A stretch of DNA of 64,000 bases from Bradyrhizobium monzae. GTDB lineage: Bacteria; Pseudomonadota; Alphaproteobacteria; Rhizobiales; Xanthobacteraceae. A program made the position numbers and the translations under genes. The notes under the pieces are model-generated. The model did not search any database and had not been told where the DNA came from. It worked only from the letters and a program-made list of their open reading frames with translations. The stretch covers positions 1,054,001 through 1,118,000 of the forward strand of contig NZ_JAIRDQ010000001.1 in assembly GCF_021458635.1 (NCBI RefSeq), read 5' to 3'. Shown here piece after piece: positions 1 through 8,382 of this stretch (positions are counted from its first letter, which is position 1; every line of letters begins with the position of its first letter).

Positions 1-1032
1 CGCGGCCTGCTCGCAACGGGCCTTGCCCTGCTCGCCATATGCGTGGCCCTCTTCCTGGCCTGGCAGACGGTTTCGAGCCTTCTCATCATCTTCGCGGGCG
101 TGCTGTTTGCGGCTCTTTTGGATGCCGTTGCAAGGGCGATGGCGCCTGTCGTCCGCCTCAGTCGTATCTGGCGGCTGACGTTCGTGCTTCTCCTGCTCGC
201 TGCCGGGATCGGACTTGGCCTCGTCTGGGGGGCCGGCAAGCTCCCGGCGCAAACGCGTCTCCTGCTGAAGGTCATGGACAGCCAGTTCGACGTCCTGCAG
301 CAGCATCTGCTGACCTACGGCGTCGACCTGCTTGGTCCGGAATGGGGCCGGGATTTTGCGCAATGGTTGTTGTCCGACCAAGGCCGGTTCTTCAGCCATG
401 CCCAGTTCGTCCTTGGCGGGGCGTCGAGTTTTCTGACCGGCGCACTCGTGATCGTGTTTCTGGGCATCCTCTTTGCTTTTGATCCCAGCAGCCACCGCGA
501 GAGCCTCGTCATTCTCGCGAAACCATCCTATCGCTCCCGAGTACGCGGAGTTATGGACGAGATGGGCGGCGTCATGCGGCTATGGTTCGTCGGACAGCTG
601 ATCCGCATCGTCCTGATGACGCTGTGCGTCTGGGTCGCACTCTATTTGATCGGGCTGCCCAGTCCCTTCGTGCTTGGCTTGCAGGCGGGCCTCTCGAACT
701 TCGTCCCGTATCTCGGGCCGATCCTTGCCGCAATTCCAATCGCGCTCGTCGCGATGCCGCTTGGGGGATCGCTGCTGGTCTGGGCCGTCTTCGTCTACAC
801 CATCATTCAATCGATCGAGGGCTACGTGATCGGCCCGCTGATCCAGCGCCAGGCTGTGGAAATCCCTCCCGCCTGGACATTGGTCGCGATCGTGCTGCTG
901 GGTGCGCTGTTCGGCGTCATGGGCATCGCGCTCACCATGCCGCTGGTCGCGGTCGGCAGAATCGCAATCCTCAGATTTTACGTCGAGGACTACCTCGGCA
1001 ACGATCTCGAACCGATCGTCAACAAGGGATGA
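1..1032 (+). CDS. AI-2E family transporter (PerM-like permease), 5' end outside window
   Basis: The frame is open from base 1 to the stop, so the gene starts before the window; an internal GTG at 43 is not a convincing start. About 343 residues are visible. The protein is a polytopic inner-membrane protein: hydrophobic segments lie near the start, around residues 60-80, 140-160, and in a cluster of four to five over the last 150 residues. The run SNFVPYLGPILAAIP near the C-terminal third is typical of the AI-2E/PerM family, which exports or moves small solutes; the substrate cannot be told. A 199-residue membrane protein follows after 18 bases and is probably cotranscribed. Confidence 0.85.
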   Translation, partial: RGLLATGLALLAICVALFLAWQTVSSLLIIFAGVLFAALLDAVARAMAPVVRLSRIWRLTFVLLLLAAGIGLGLVWGAGKLPAQTRLLLKVMDSQFDVLQQHLLTYGVDLLGPEWGRDFAQWLLSDQGRFFSHAQFVLGGASSFLTGALVIVFLGILFAFDPSSHRESLVILAKPSYRSRVRGVMDEMGGVMRLWFVGQLIRIVLMTLCVWVALYLIGLPSPFVLGLQAGLSNFVPYLGPILAAIPIALVAMPLGGSLLVWAVFVYTIIQSIEGYVIGPLIQRQAVEIPPAWTLVAIVLLGALFGVMGIALTMPLVAVGRIAILRFYVEDYLGNDLEPIVNKG

Positions 1033-1050
1033 TCGCAAAACGGGTGTCCC

Positions 1051-1650
1051 ATGAGCGAAGCTGAAGCCGAACGAACCAGCAGCGCAGCGCAGTCTTCAAG
1101 GCATTCGGGGATGACCCGGCTTCTGTGGCAGCAGCTTCCCTACATCGTCGCACTGGTGCTCGCCATTGCGGGCGTCGCCTATACGAACGCTTCGCACCAA
1201 CCCCTCGTTGGCTACTGGGAATTTCTTGCACTCGCCGTCGGTATGGTCTGTGTCCTCAACAAGTGGCCGGAGGTCGACGGCAAGGAAGCTCGCTGGCAGC
1301 TGATCTGGACTCAAGCGCTGCATTGGGTCGCCGTACTGGTCACGATGAATATCATGCTGGTCTCGGGAGTTCAGCAAATGCTGCCAACGCCGGCGACGAG
1401 TCTCGTTCTCCTCACATTGCTGACGCTCGGCACCTTCCTCGCGGGCGTTAGCCTTCTATCGCCGCAAATCGCCTTCCTCGGCATTGCCATGGGCATTGCG
1501 GTTCCGGCGATCTCCTGGTTGCAGCAATCCGTGATCTTCTTCCTGCTGAGCGCCATCCTGCTGATCGGCCTCGGCATCACGTTCTGGCTTCGCCGGGACC
1601 GCGACCCGGGCGAATCTCGCGCCAACACCAGCAGCCAAACGGAGGCTTGA
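1051..1650 (+). CDS. hypothetical multi-pass membrane protein
   Basis: 199 residues. A short charged N-terminus is followed by about five hydrophobic segments (roughly residues 28-48, 56-72, 88-106, 112-132 and 150-180) and a charged C-terminus (LRRDRDPGE). I do not recognise the family. It starts 18 bases after the AI-2E permease and its TGA abuts the ATG of the next gene, so the three genes look like one transcription unit. The start is the first ATG in frame. Confidence 0.7.
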   Translation: MSEAEAERTSSAAQSSRHSGMTRLLWQQLPYIVALVLAIAGVAYTNASHQPLVGYWEFLALAVGMVCVLNKWPEVDGKEARWQLIWTQALHWVAVLVTMNIMLVSGVQQMLPTPATSLVLLTLLTLGTFLAGVSLLSPQIAFLGIAMGIAVPAISWLQQSVIFFLLSAILLIGLGITFWLRRDRDPGESRANTSSQTEA

Positions 1651-2136
1651 ATGCGAATGAACCTGCTTATAGCGAGCATCTGCGGATCCGCAGTGATGTG
1701 CGCCATTGCCTTGCCCGCGAGCGCCGAGAGGTTCAGGGTCGGCAGACTGATCTGCACCAGTTCACCACGCGTGGGGCTCGTGCTTGGCTCGGCGCAGGAA
1801 CTCCGTTGCGTTTTCGTCGGGACAAGGCCGCCTCGGCAGTACACCTACGAGGGCCGGATCAGGCGCGTCGGTCTCGACCTTGGCGTAACCAGCGCGGGAA
1901 GTCTCTCGTGGGCCGTTCTCGCGAGGAACTCGCGCGTCGGACCAGGCACCTTGCGTGGGAGCTACGTGGGCGCGAGCGGCAATGTCGCAGTGGGCCCCGG
2001 TCTCGGCGCGAACGTGCTCATCGGAGGCTCGCGCAGGACAATTATGCTGCAGCCCATATCGATCGAGCGATCGATCGGATTGAACCTTGCAGCGGGGGTA
2101 ACCAATCTGACGCTCGGGCCGCGCGGGCCGCGATAG
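1651..2136 (+). CDS. secreted DUF992-like protein
   Basis: 161 residues. It has a signal peptide of about 25 residues (hydrophobic LLIASICGSAVMCAIAL, then an ASA cleavage motif). The mature part begins RVGRLICTSSPRVGLVLGS, contains a second Cys in LRCVF, and is rich in Gly, which fits the small periplasmic DUF992 proteins of rhizobia. Function is unknown for the family. The ATG directly follows the TGA of the preceding membrane protein, indicating translational coupling. Confidence 0.75.
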   Translation: MRMNLLIASICGSAVMCAIALPASAERFRVGRLICTSSPRVGLVLGSAQELRCVFVGTRPPRQYTYEGRIRRVGLDLGVTSAGSLSWAVLARNSRVGPGTLRGSYVGASGNVAVGPGLGANVLIGGSRRTIMLQPISIERSIGLNLAAGVTNLTLGPRGPR

Positions 2137-2390
2137 ATCGAACCTTGCGATCGGCATGCTTGATTAAACCGCGAGCATTCCCGCCGACATATTCAGGGTT
2201 TCATCGGATGTCGGCGTTGGTGGGCCGCGACTAGCATCGCCGGGGCACCAACCGAGTTGGTCGCCGGAATCCGGGAGGAAGGCGTGGCCAACTGCGACAG
2301 CAGCTCCCACGCAGGGACCTTGGCGCCTCCTTCGCGATGGGCATGCGCCCCTCTTGGCGTGGTGACGTAACTAGAAGAGGAGTTACGACA

Positions 2391-2669
2391 ATGAACGCTC
2401 CAACCCGTCGAAATTTTCTTGGCTTCGCCCAGAACGCTGTTGCGGCCGTCGCGGTCGGTGCGATTGCGGTTCGCTTCATTGATGTCGCGGAGGCGATGCC
2501 GGTTGCGCCCGATTTAGGAGGTGCCGGACAGCGGTCCGACCTTGTGACAGAAGCGCAGTGGGGCCCCGGCCCCGGTTGGGGGGCACCGCCGCGCCCGCGC
2601 CGGCGTCGGCGCCGATGGGTTTGTTGGTGGCATCGGGGTCGCCGTGTCTGCGGCTGGCGATGGGTTTAG
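2391..2669 (+). CDS. small Tat-signal protein with Arg/Trp-rich tail
   Basis: 92 residues from ATG 2391, chosen because AGAGGAG lies at the right distance upstream and the product then opens with a twin-arginine signal (TRRNFLGFAQN plus a hydrophobic stretch). The mature part ends in an Arg-rich stretch and a CWWHRGRRVCGWRW-type tail. Small Tat-leader proteins with this kind of tail occur in Bradyrhizobium, but I know no function. An upstream in-frame ATG at 2337 gives a Tat-unlike extension and is rejected. Confidence 0.6.
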   Translation: MNAPTRRNFLGFAQNAVAAVAVGAIAVRFIDVAEAMPVAPDLGGAGQRSDLVTEAQWGPGPGWGAPPRPRRRRRRWVCWWHRGRRVCGWRWV

Positions 2670-2737
2670 GTGGCCGCGCAAATGCCTTCCACCGCAGGCA
2701 GGTCTGCGGATGGCCGGCTCAAATTCTGGAGCAGACG

Positions 2738-2992
2738 ATGCGCAACAAAAATCAGTGGCTCCTGATTGCAGCCCTCGCAGGACTCCTCATCATCGTATTC
2801 TGGTACTGCGTGTCAGTCTGGCGAGCCACACCGGCAATGCCGCTCTATGCCAATATCATTCTGGGCGTGGCTATGACTCTGGCGCTGGTTGCAGGTTGCG
2901 GCCTGACGGCCCTGATGTACCACAGCCGGCGTAAGGGATACGACGAACCTGCACGCCCTCAAACGAAGAAAGAAGACCAAGCCAGCCGATGA
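2738..2992 (+). CDS. small two-TM membrane protein
   Basis: 84 residues starting at ATG 2738, preceded by TGGAG. Two hydrophobic segments (about residues 7-27 and 38-60) are followed by a charged cytoplasmic tail rich in Lys, Glu and Arg. Family not recognised. Longer in-frame starts upstream run through the tail of the Tat-signal gene in another frame and are not credible. The 171 bases between this stop and the convergent oxidoreductase show no convincing gene. Confidence 0.6.
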   Translation: MRNKNQWLLIAALAGLLIIVFWYCVSVWRATPAMPLYANIILGVAMTLALVAGCGLTALMYHSRRKGYDEPARPQTKKEDQASR

Positions 2993-3163
2993 TGAGCTCA
3001 CGGCGCGATCGATGCGCATTCGAGGCCTCGGATCGCTATGCGAATGAGGGCTATACCGAGATCCGCGCGCGCTTGCGCCGTCCGCCCGGGACGCCAATGT
3101 GGAGCCATTCATCGCAGCGAGCGCCAGTATCGACCGACTGCCTCATGGCCGACGCGTCGGCAG

Positions 3164-4339
3164 CTACGTCATCCGAACCCATGCGCCATTGCATGTCGCG
3201 GACTTCACAGCAGCATCGATGAACTTCACGCCTGCCAGACCATTCTCAACGGTTGGGAAGATCACCTCGGGATCCGGCTTTTGGCCGGCCTCAACTGCGC
3301 GGATGGCGCGCGCTGCCTCGGCGTAGATGGTCGCGAAACCTTCAAGGTAACCTTCGGGGTGGCCGGAGGGGACGCGGGTAACGCGACCCGCCGCGCCCAG
3401 AACGCCGGCGCCGCCCCGGGTCAGGAGCTGCTTCGGCCGGCCGTAGGGCGTGAACCAGAGCTGGTTCGGATTCTCCTGCGACCATTCGAGGCCGCCTTTG
3501 CTACCGTAGACGCGTAACGTGAGGCCGTTCTCATTGCCGACGGCGACCTGACTCGCCCAGAGCATGCCCTTGGCGCCCCCTTTCCACCTGAGGAGGATCT
3601 GGACATCGTCATCGAGGCGCCGCCCCTCGACGAAGGTCGACAGTTGTGCGAGCAATTCGTCGAGCTCGAGTCCGGTGACAAAGCAGGCGAGATTGTAGGC
3701 GTGGGTGCCGATGTCGCCGATGCACCCGCCGGCGCCGGACCGGGCCGGATCGGTGCGCCACGCTGCCTGTTTGTGGTTGCTTGCCTCCAATCGCTCGGTC
3801 AGCCAATCCTGGAGATATTCGGCCTGCACCAGCCGGATCTCGCCGAGGTCGCCACTCGCGACCATGGCGCGGGCCTGCCGGACCATGGGATAGCCCGTGT
3901 AGTTGTGCGTCAGGACGAAGACCCTGCCCGCTTTCCTGACCAGCGCCACCAACTCCTCGGCGGCCGCGATGGTCGTCGTCAGCGGCTTGTCGCAGATGAC
4001 ATGGATGCCGGCTTCAAGGAAGGTCTTCGCAACCTGGCTGTGCATGTGGTTCGGAGTTACAATCGAGACCGCCGCGATGCCATCCGCTCGCGCGGCTTCG
4101 GCCTTCGCCATCTCCTCGAAGGAGCCATAAGCGCGATCGTCGGCAATGCCGAGCTGTTTCGCCGAGGCCTTGGCTCGAACCGGATCGGACGCGAGCGCGC
4201 CAGCAACCAGCTCGAACTGGTCGTCGATGCGAGCGGCAATGCGGTGGACCGCGCCGATGAAGGCCCCCTGTCCGCCGCCGACCATGCCGAGCCGGATACG
4301 CGCATGACGGCCCGTCTCGTTATTTGCTTTGATCGTCAT
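3164..4339 (-). CDS. Gfo/Idh/MocA family NAD(P)-dependent oxidoreductase
   Basis: 391 residues, the family's usual length. The N-terminal Rossmann fold shows GMVGGGQGAFIGAVHR near residues 18-33; CDKPLTTT near residue 137 is the conserved EKP-type motif carrying the catalytic Lys, and GGCIGDIGTHAYNLA holds the conserved DxGxH active-site element. Such enzymes oxidise or reduce sugars, inositols and related polyols in the cytoplasm; the substrate is not predictable. Start chosen by AGGAG a few bases upstream. Its promoter region abuts the integrase scrap at 4381, so the upstream DNA was reshaped by integration events. Confidence 0.9.
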   Translation of the reverse strand: MTIKANNETGRHARIRLGMVGGGQGAFIGAVHRIAARIDDQFELVAGALASDPVRAKASAKQLGIADDRAYGSFEEMAKAEAARADGIAAVSIVTPNHMHSQVAKTFLEAGIHVICDKPLTTTIAAAEELVALVRKAGRVFVLTHNYTGYPMVRQARAMVASGDLGEIRLVQAEYLQDWLTERLEASNHKQAAWRTDPARSGAGGCIGDIGTHAYNLACFVTGLELDELLAQLSTFVEGRRLDDDVQILLRWKGGAKGMLWASQVAVGNENGLTLRVYGSKGGLEWSQENPNQLWFTPYGRPKQLLTRGGAGVLGAAGRVTRVPSGHPEGYLEGFATIYAEAARAIRAVEAGQKPDPEVIFPTVENGLAGVKFIDAAVKSATCNGAWVRMT

Positions 4340-4380
4340 TTGCTCCTCCCGCGCCGGGATTGGCCCGGCATCTTACGGTT

Positions 4381-4530
4381 CGCTGCATCGTCGGTGCCGG
4401 CGTTGGCGCCGCCGTAACCGGCCACTCGTTGAAGGAGGTCGAGGCGATTCTCGATGCGCACTACCTCGGCCGCGATATTGAGCTCGCAGAGGCGACGGTG
4501 CTGAAGCTCGAAGCGCGAACAAGACCGTAA
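4381..4530 (+). pseudogene. C-terminal remnant of a tyrosine integrase
   Basis: About 50 codons ending at TAA 4528-4530 read VTGHSLKEVEAILDAHYLGRD then a Glu/Lys-rich tail, like the C-terminus of phage-type tyrosine recombinases: the TGHS motif holds the second active-site His and the Tyr of DAHYLGRD sits at the nucleophile position. Everything upstream is missing and no start exists. It lies 62 bases outside the displaced tRNA-Lys half at 4593, so it is probably left from an earlier element at the same tRNA site, distinct from the integrase at 4800. Confidence 0.7.
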
Positions 4531-4592
4531 AATGACCCGTAAAATAAGGCCACCTTGCCGCGTCACGCCTGATGCTAAGTGTTTGATTTATA

Positions 4593-4642
4593 TGGTGGGC
4601 GCACCAGGGCTCGAACCTGGGACCCGCTGATTAAGAGTCAGC
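4593..4642 (-). repeat. attachment-site repeat: displaced 3' half of tRNA-Lys
   Basis: These 50 bases are identical to 15675-15724, the 3' part of the intact tRNA-Lys(CUU) from the CCA end to the anticodon stem. After base 4642 the sequence diverges and the 5' half of the tRNA is absent, so this copy is not a functional tRNA. It marks the far end of the integrated element. Confidence 0.92.
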
Positions 4643-4799
4643 GCTGTCGGCTCCGCAACTAACCGCAGCTTCCCGCCTGTTCAGAACTAATTCATTAACC
4701 GGTTCAGTTACTTAGAGCCATAATGCTATGTTTTCCGGCGTGGTCGCCGGAGACTGGAAACGGCCGACCCAGCTTCGCTAATTCTTCGCTGGAGTTCCG

Positions 4800-6074
4800 A
4801 TGCCGAAACTAAAAATGACCAAAGCCAATATCCGCGACCTCACTGTTTCGGAGGGACGTAGGCAGGAAGAATATTTTGACATCGTGATGCCGGGCCTCGT
4901 CCTGAAAGTGAACTACGGCGGCTCCCGCACTTGGTTCGCCATCCACTACGATGACCAAAAGAAAAACCGCTGGTTCAAGCTTGGCAGGTACGATGATCGC
5001 GGCGCCGACGAGTTACCTACTCCGGAAAGTGGCCAGGAATGGCCTCGCGACTTATCGCTCCAGGGGGCCCGGCAGGCCGCCCGGCTCTTCTTTCAAAACA
5101 AGGAACTGTATCTGAGAAGCCCGTTATCCTTGAATGCCCGTGTCTCCGCACAGTGGGTATTCGAGGCCGTGGTCGAAAAGTACATCGAACGACGAGCGGT
5201 CAAACTGCGGTCAAAGCGCGAGATTGAACGCACCTTGAACAAGTATGTCATTCCAGAATGGAAAGGTCGCAAGGTCGCAAGCATTGCCTGCGGTGACGGC
5301 AAGGAGCTTCATGAAAAGATCGCCGAGGCGCACGGGCCTCGTCAAGCCGATGCCGTGATTGCGAATGTGCGCGCCGTTTTGAAGTGGGTGGAAGATTTCG
5401 AGAGCTACTATGTTTGTCCCGTTCGTGCCCACCGCTCCGACAATGATGGCATGGAACGCGACGGACGCGAGCGCGCGTTGGGCGCGGATGAAATCCGCCT
5501 TGTTTGGTGCGCGGCATCGCAATTGGGAAGCTTTGGAGCGTTCGTCAAGCTGCTTCTACTTACTGCTCAGCGTCGCGAGAAGGTCGCGCGCATGAAGTGG
5601 TCAGAGATTAACGACAATCTTTGGACGATCCCGAAGGAGCTACGCGAGAAGGCTAACGCCGGGATATTGAAGCTGCCGAGACTTGCACTCGATATCATCG
5701 ACGCTCAGCCACATATCGCTGGCAATCCATTCGTCTTTGCCGGACGGCTCGATGGCAAGCCGATCAACGGTTTCTCAAAGCCAAAATTGGAACTAGACGC
5801 TTTGCTTCCCGACGATTTCGAACATTGGACGCTGCATGACCTTCGGCGCACAGCACGGTCCGTCATGACGGACCTCGGCATCAGCGAACGTATTGCCGAG
5901 CAGGTGCTGGGTCACAAAATCAAGGGTGTCGAACGCATCTACAATCGATCTCAGTACATTGAACAAAAGGGCACCGCTCTTCTGGCTCTAGCAAATTATG
6001 TTTCGCAGGTCATCGCGCCCACGCCGAACGTCATCGCACTCGTCGAGCGGAGAGCGCCCGCCACGCTCGCATAG
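4800..6074 (+). CDS. tyrosine recombinase / P4-type integrase
   Basis: 424 residues. The N-terminal DUF4102-like arm-binding region (residues 1-105) has LVLKVNYGGSRTWF; the core-binding domain covers about 115-205; the catalytic domain shows Arg258 in TAQRREKV, His346 and Arg349 in HDLRRTA, His372 in LGHK and the nucleophile Tyr381 in RIYNR. It would integrate and excise the element at the tRNA-Lys 3' end. It sits 158 bases inside the displaced repeat, at the end away from the intact tRNA. It appears intact, so the element may still be mobile. Confidence 0.93.
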   Translation: MPKLKMTKANIRDLTVSEGRRQEEYFDIVMPGLVLKVNYGGSRTWFAIHYDDQKKNRWFKLGRYDDRGADELPTPESGQEWPRDLSLQGARQAARLFFQNKELYLRSPLSLNARVSAQWVFEAVVEKYIERRAVKLRSKREIERTLNKYVIPEWKGRKVASIACGDGKELHEKIAEAHGPRQADAVIANVRAVLKWVEDFESYYVCPVRAHRSDNDGMERDGRERALGADEIRLVWCAASQLGSFGAFVKLLLLTAQRREKVARMKWSEINDNLWTIPKELREKANAGILKLPRLALDIIDAQPHIAGNPFVFAGRLDGKPINGFSKPKLELDALLPDDFEHWTLHDLRRTARSVMTDLGISERIAEQVLGHKIKGVERIYNRSQYIEQKGTALLALANYVSQVIAPTPNVIALVERRAPATLA

Positions 6075-6390
6075 CGAACACGTCGAGCCTATCTGCGGAC
6101 GTGCGGGAAGATTGCTAGCTCTTGCATCCTTGAACTGCTGGACGAGCTGCGCACACGGTTTGAGCTATATTGCCGCAGCTTTCCGCTTTTGCTAGCTTAA
6201 CAGAGCCCCGAAAGGTGGCTCTGTTCGCACTGCCCGGTCTCCGGGTCCACTCATACGCAGCCGTAAGGCATAAGGCGGAGGTGGGTGCGGCTAGGGCCGA
6301 TCAGAGACGGATGTGGACACCCCACTGCCCGGCTGATCCTTCTCAAAACACCGGCAGCGCATCAGCGTTGGCGGCAGAAGGATCTTGCCA
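6075..6390. other. intergenic, no gene seen
   Basis: 316 bases between the integrase and the AlpA-like gene. They hold a 9-bp inverted repeat (see 6199-6225) and probably the promoter for the rightward operon. No ORF with a ribosome site is visible. Confidence 0.5.
6199..6225 (+). terminator. possible integrase terminator hairpin
   Basis: Perfect 9-bp inverted repeat AACAGAGCC / GGCTCTGTT with a 9-base loop, 125 bases after the integrase stop. There is no long T-run after it, so termination efficiency is uncertain. Confidence 0.4.
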
Positions 6391-6699
6391 ATGGTGTCGC
6401 GCATCCGCTCTCGCGCTAAGCCAACAGCTCCCGTGAGGAATACTCGCGAGTACTACCTCGCCGAATTCAGGGAGTCGCACATCTATGACGATCGGCTGTT
6501 GCTCAGCCGCAAGTTGGTGATGCGGCTGCTCGACATCTCCTATGACACCATCGAGCGTCTGGAAGCAGCAGGTAAGCTGCCGCGAGTCCAATTTAGCACC
6601 GGCGGCTCACGGCCTGGCCGGACCACTAAAGTACTCTATCGGCGGGACGACGTGCTTCGGCTTATCGAAGCATCCACGATCGCTCGACCCGAGACATGA
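6391..6699 (+). CDS. AlpA-like helix-turn-helix DNA-binding protein (putative excisionase/regulator)
   Basis: 102 residues from ATG 6391 (AGAAGGA nine bases upstream; an in-frame TTG at 6385 is less likely). The middle reads LLLSRKLVMRLLDISYDTIERLEAAGKLP, a MerR/AlpA-type winged HTH, followed by Lys/Arg-rich YRRDDVLRLIE typical of the second half of this fold. In P4-like elements AlpA proteins act as excision factors and activators of integrase. Its place beside the integrase fits that role; direct evidence is lacking. Confidence 0.65.
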   Translation: MVSRIRSRAKPTAPVRNTREYYLAEFRESHIYDDRLLLSRKLVMRLLDISYDTIERLEAAGKLPRVQFSTGGSRPGRTTKVLYRRDDVLRLIEASTIARPET

Positions 6700-6780
6700 C
6701 CGGGGCGCACCAAGGATGCGCCCCACCATCGCGCCGGCCGGCTAGCCAGCGCTCGCACACCGCTCCATGAAAGCGATGCT

Positions 6781-7824
6781 ATGCCGAAGAATAAATCCAA
6801 GGGCGCCCGAAGCGCCACCCCACCGCTCGACGCGATTAGAAGCTCGTCAGCATCGGTCACCCGCTATCGGGCGGCCGATCCCCTGCCACCCCCCGGCACC
6901 GAGCTGGACGAGCGCCGCTTCTGCGGCATCCCCTATGTCGATTGCTACCACTATTTCGACAGCGCCTATTTTCTTTCCAAGACACTTCTGGGCGCCGAAG
7001 ATCAATGGTGGCTGCAAGATCATTGCGAGGATTTCGATATCCTATGGGACGGCCAGCTCTTTTTCGACGAGCGCCGGAAGCGCTGGCGCGAAATACGCGT
7101 CTATCCTCCCTATCGCTTTCGCATCGAAGTCCACTTTCCCGACGACGAAGCGCGCGAGTTCTTGGTCCACCTTGCCCTCAACGGTGACCGCAAGCTTGTT
7201 GCCGCCCATCCCGCCCGCGACTTCACTTTCGATCACCGCCATTCGGCCAAGGGCGACATGCTCGAATTCGTCAATAAGCATTGGACCCAATCGCATCAGC
7301 CTAAAGGTCGCGCCTCGGCTCGCTTCGACAACGGTGCGCTAGACAATGGGGGCGGCTCGACCGGCCGCAGAGGCAGGGGGCACTATTTCACTCACTATGC
7401 TTCCGAACATTGCCGAATCGACGGCATCGTCGAGTGCTTTCATATCGAGGGGCGCTATCAGGGAAAGCAGGCTCTCACCAAGATCGGCATCAATTCGGCA
7501 TTCGACCTGCTGAACTTCGATCACCTCAGGTATTGGCAAAAGGTCGACCGAGTCAGTCTCAAAGAAATCGATGTCCAGCGACTCGGCCAATATCACAGCA
7601 ATCGCTTGCGCGGATCGCGCGAGCGGCCATCGGACAGGCACAGGCGCATCGGAAGCGTGCTGATCCGCAAGTATGGCCTCGATAAGTTCGGCAACATCTG
7701 TGTGCAGCAATTCATCCAACGATATGGACGCGGACCCTTCTTGAGAAATGTCCTTGAGAGGGAATGCTTTGATCAAAAAATCCAGACGAGCGGCATAGAT
7801 ATCAAGAAGGACGATGAACCATGA
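6781..7824 (+). CDS. unknown protein, possible replication initiator of the element
   Basis: 347 residues. Basic N-terminus, then CYHYFDSAYFLSKTLLG, an acidic/aromatic region with IEVHFPDDEAREF, a Gly/Arg linker near residue 190, and CFHIEGRYQGKQALTKIGI followed by FDLLNFDHLRYW. The last pattern (an R-x-G-K-x-A-L-x-x-x-G-I core) reminds me of the gpII/CRI replication proteins of small phages, but no clear HUH motif or catalytic Tyr can be assigned. Its place right after the regulator and before the packaging genes is where a satellite would carry replication functions. Treat the function as unproven. Its TGA overlaps the next ATG. Confidence 0.6.
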   Translation: MPKNKSKGARSATPPLDAIRSSSASVTRYRAADPLPPPGTELDERRFCGIPYVDCYHYFDSAYFLSKTLLGAEDQWWLQDHCEDFDILWDGQLFFDERRKRWREIRVYPPYRFRIEVHFPDDEAREFLVHLALNGDRKLVAAHPARDFTFDHRHSAKGDMLEFVNKHWTQSHQPKGRASARFDNGALDNGGGSTGRRGRGHYFTHYASEHCRIDGIVECFHIEGRYQGKQALTKIGINSAFDLLNFDHLRYWQKVDRVSLKEIDVQRLGQYHSNRLRGSRERPSDRHRRIGSVLIRKYGLDKFGNICVQQFIQRYGRGPFLRNVLERECFDQKIQTSGIDIKKDDEP

Positions 7825-8228
7825 GCCGTGACGATGAAATCGACTATCGCGTCATGTACCCAATCGGGGGGCGCAATCGGAAGCGATATGCCGAGAACCC
7901 ACGCAAGCCGAAGGAGCCGAAGAAGACCTATGGCCTCTTCAGCCGCTCCCCCACCGAGGATCGCCAAAAGAAAGCCCAGCTGACCCGGCGCCACCTCGGC
8001 AAGCGCTATGACGATGACGGCCGACCCCAACCGAGCATGGAAAAGATGATCCGGATGCGAGTGGCCAAAGACCTGAACCGCTCCGCGAAGAGCATAATTG
8101 CTGAACTCGACCGACTTGACTATGAAGCCGCTCCCGTGACCGTGTCGATGATCCGGCAAGAAATGATCGCCACTCTGCGCCTCTGCGAGAAGCACGGCAG
8201 CATCATTATTCCCGCGTGGGACGACTAG
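7821..8228 (+). CDS. hypothetical basic protein of the element
   Basis: 135 residues, translationally coupled to the preceding gene by an ATGA overlap. The N-terminal half is rich in Arg, Lys and Pro (RKRYAENPRKPKEPKK). The C-terminal half is a predicted helical bundle including AKDLNRSAKSIIAELDRLDYEA, then MIRQEMIATLRLCEKHG. Its character suggests a small nucleic-acid-binding protein. I do not recognise the family. Confidence 0.65.
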   Translation: MSRDDEIDYRVMYPIGGRNRKRYAENPRKPKEPKKTYGLFSRSPTEDRQKKAQLTRRHLGKRYDDDGRPQPSMEKMIRMRVAKDLNRSAKSIIAELDRLDYEAAPVTVSMIRQEMIATLRLCEKHGSIIIPAWDD

Positions 8229-8229
8229 A

Positions 8230-8382
8230 TCAGTCGCTGTCGCAGGCAGCGCATAACGGACCGCTATGAGCTATAGGGATCTGACAATGCAGGCAGCGCG
8301 GACGATCATCATCGCGCAGACGAAGCTCCGCGAGCCTTGCCTCTCGCTTCTGGCGTTCACGCTTGTTGGTGTCTTCGGACAT
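8230..8382 (-). CDS. 50-aa zinc-ribbon-like miniprotein
   Basis: This reading frame on the minus strand starts at ATG 8382-8380, preceded at proper spacing by TTGGAG, and ends at TGA 8232-8230. The N-terminal half is highly charged and helical (KRERQKREARLAELRLR); the C-terminal half has CLHC and CAAC twelve or so residues apart, a classic Cys4 zinc-ribbon. It converges on the 135-aa gene with one base between stops. A 30-bp dyad sits directly upstream. Zinc-ribbon miniproteins in mobile elements often act as regulators or adaptors; the role here is unknown. Confidence 0.6.
   Translation of the reverse strand: MSEDTNKRERQKREARLAELRLRDDDRPRCLHCQIPIAHSGPLCAACDSD

Noticed and set aside
2989..3222. 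77-codon ORF between the small membrane protein and the oxidoreductase
   Set aside because: No ribosome site, composition not protein-like, and it overlaps the end of the convergent gene.
4593..4670. second tRNA-Lys gene
   Set aside because: Only the 3' half matches; the 5' half and acceptor pairing are missing, so it is an attachment-site copy.
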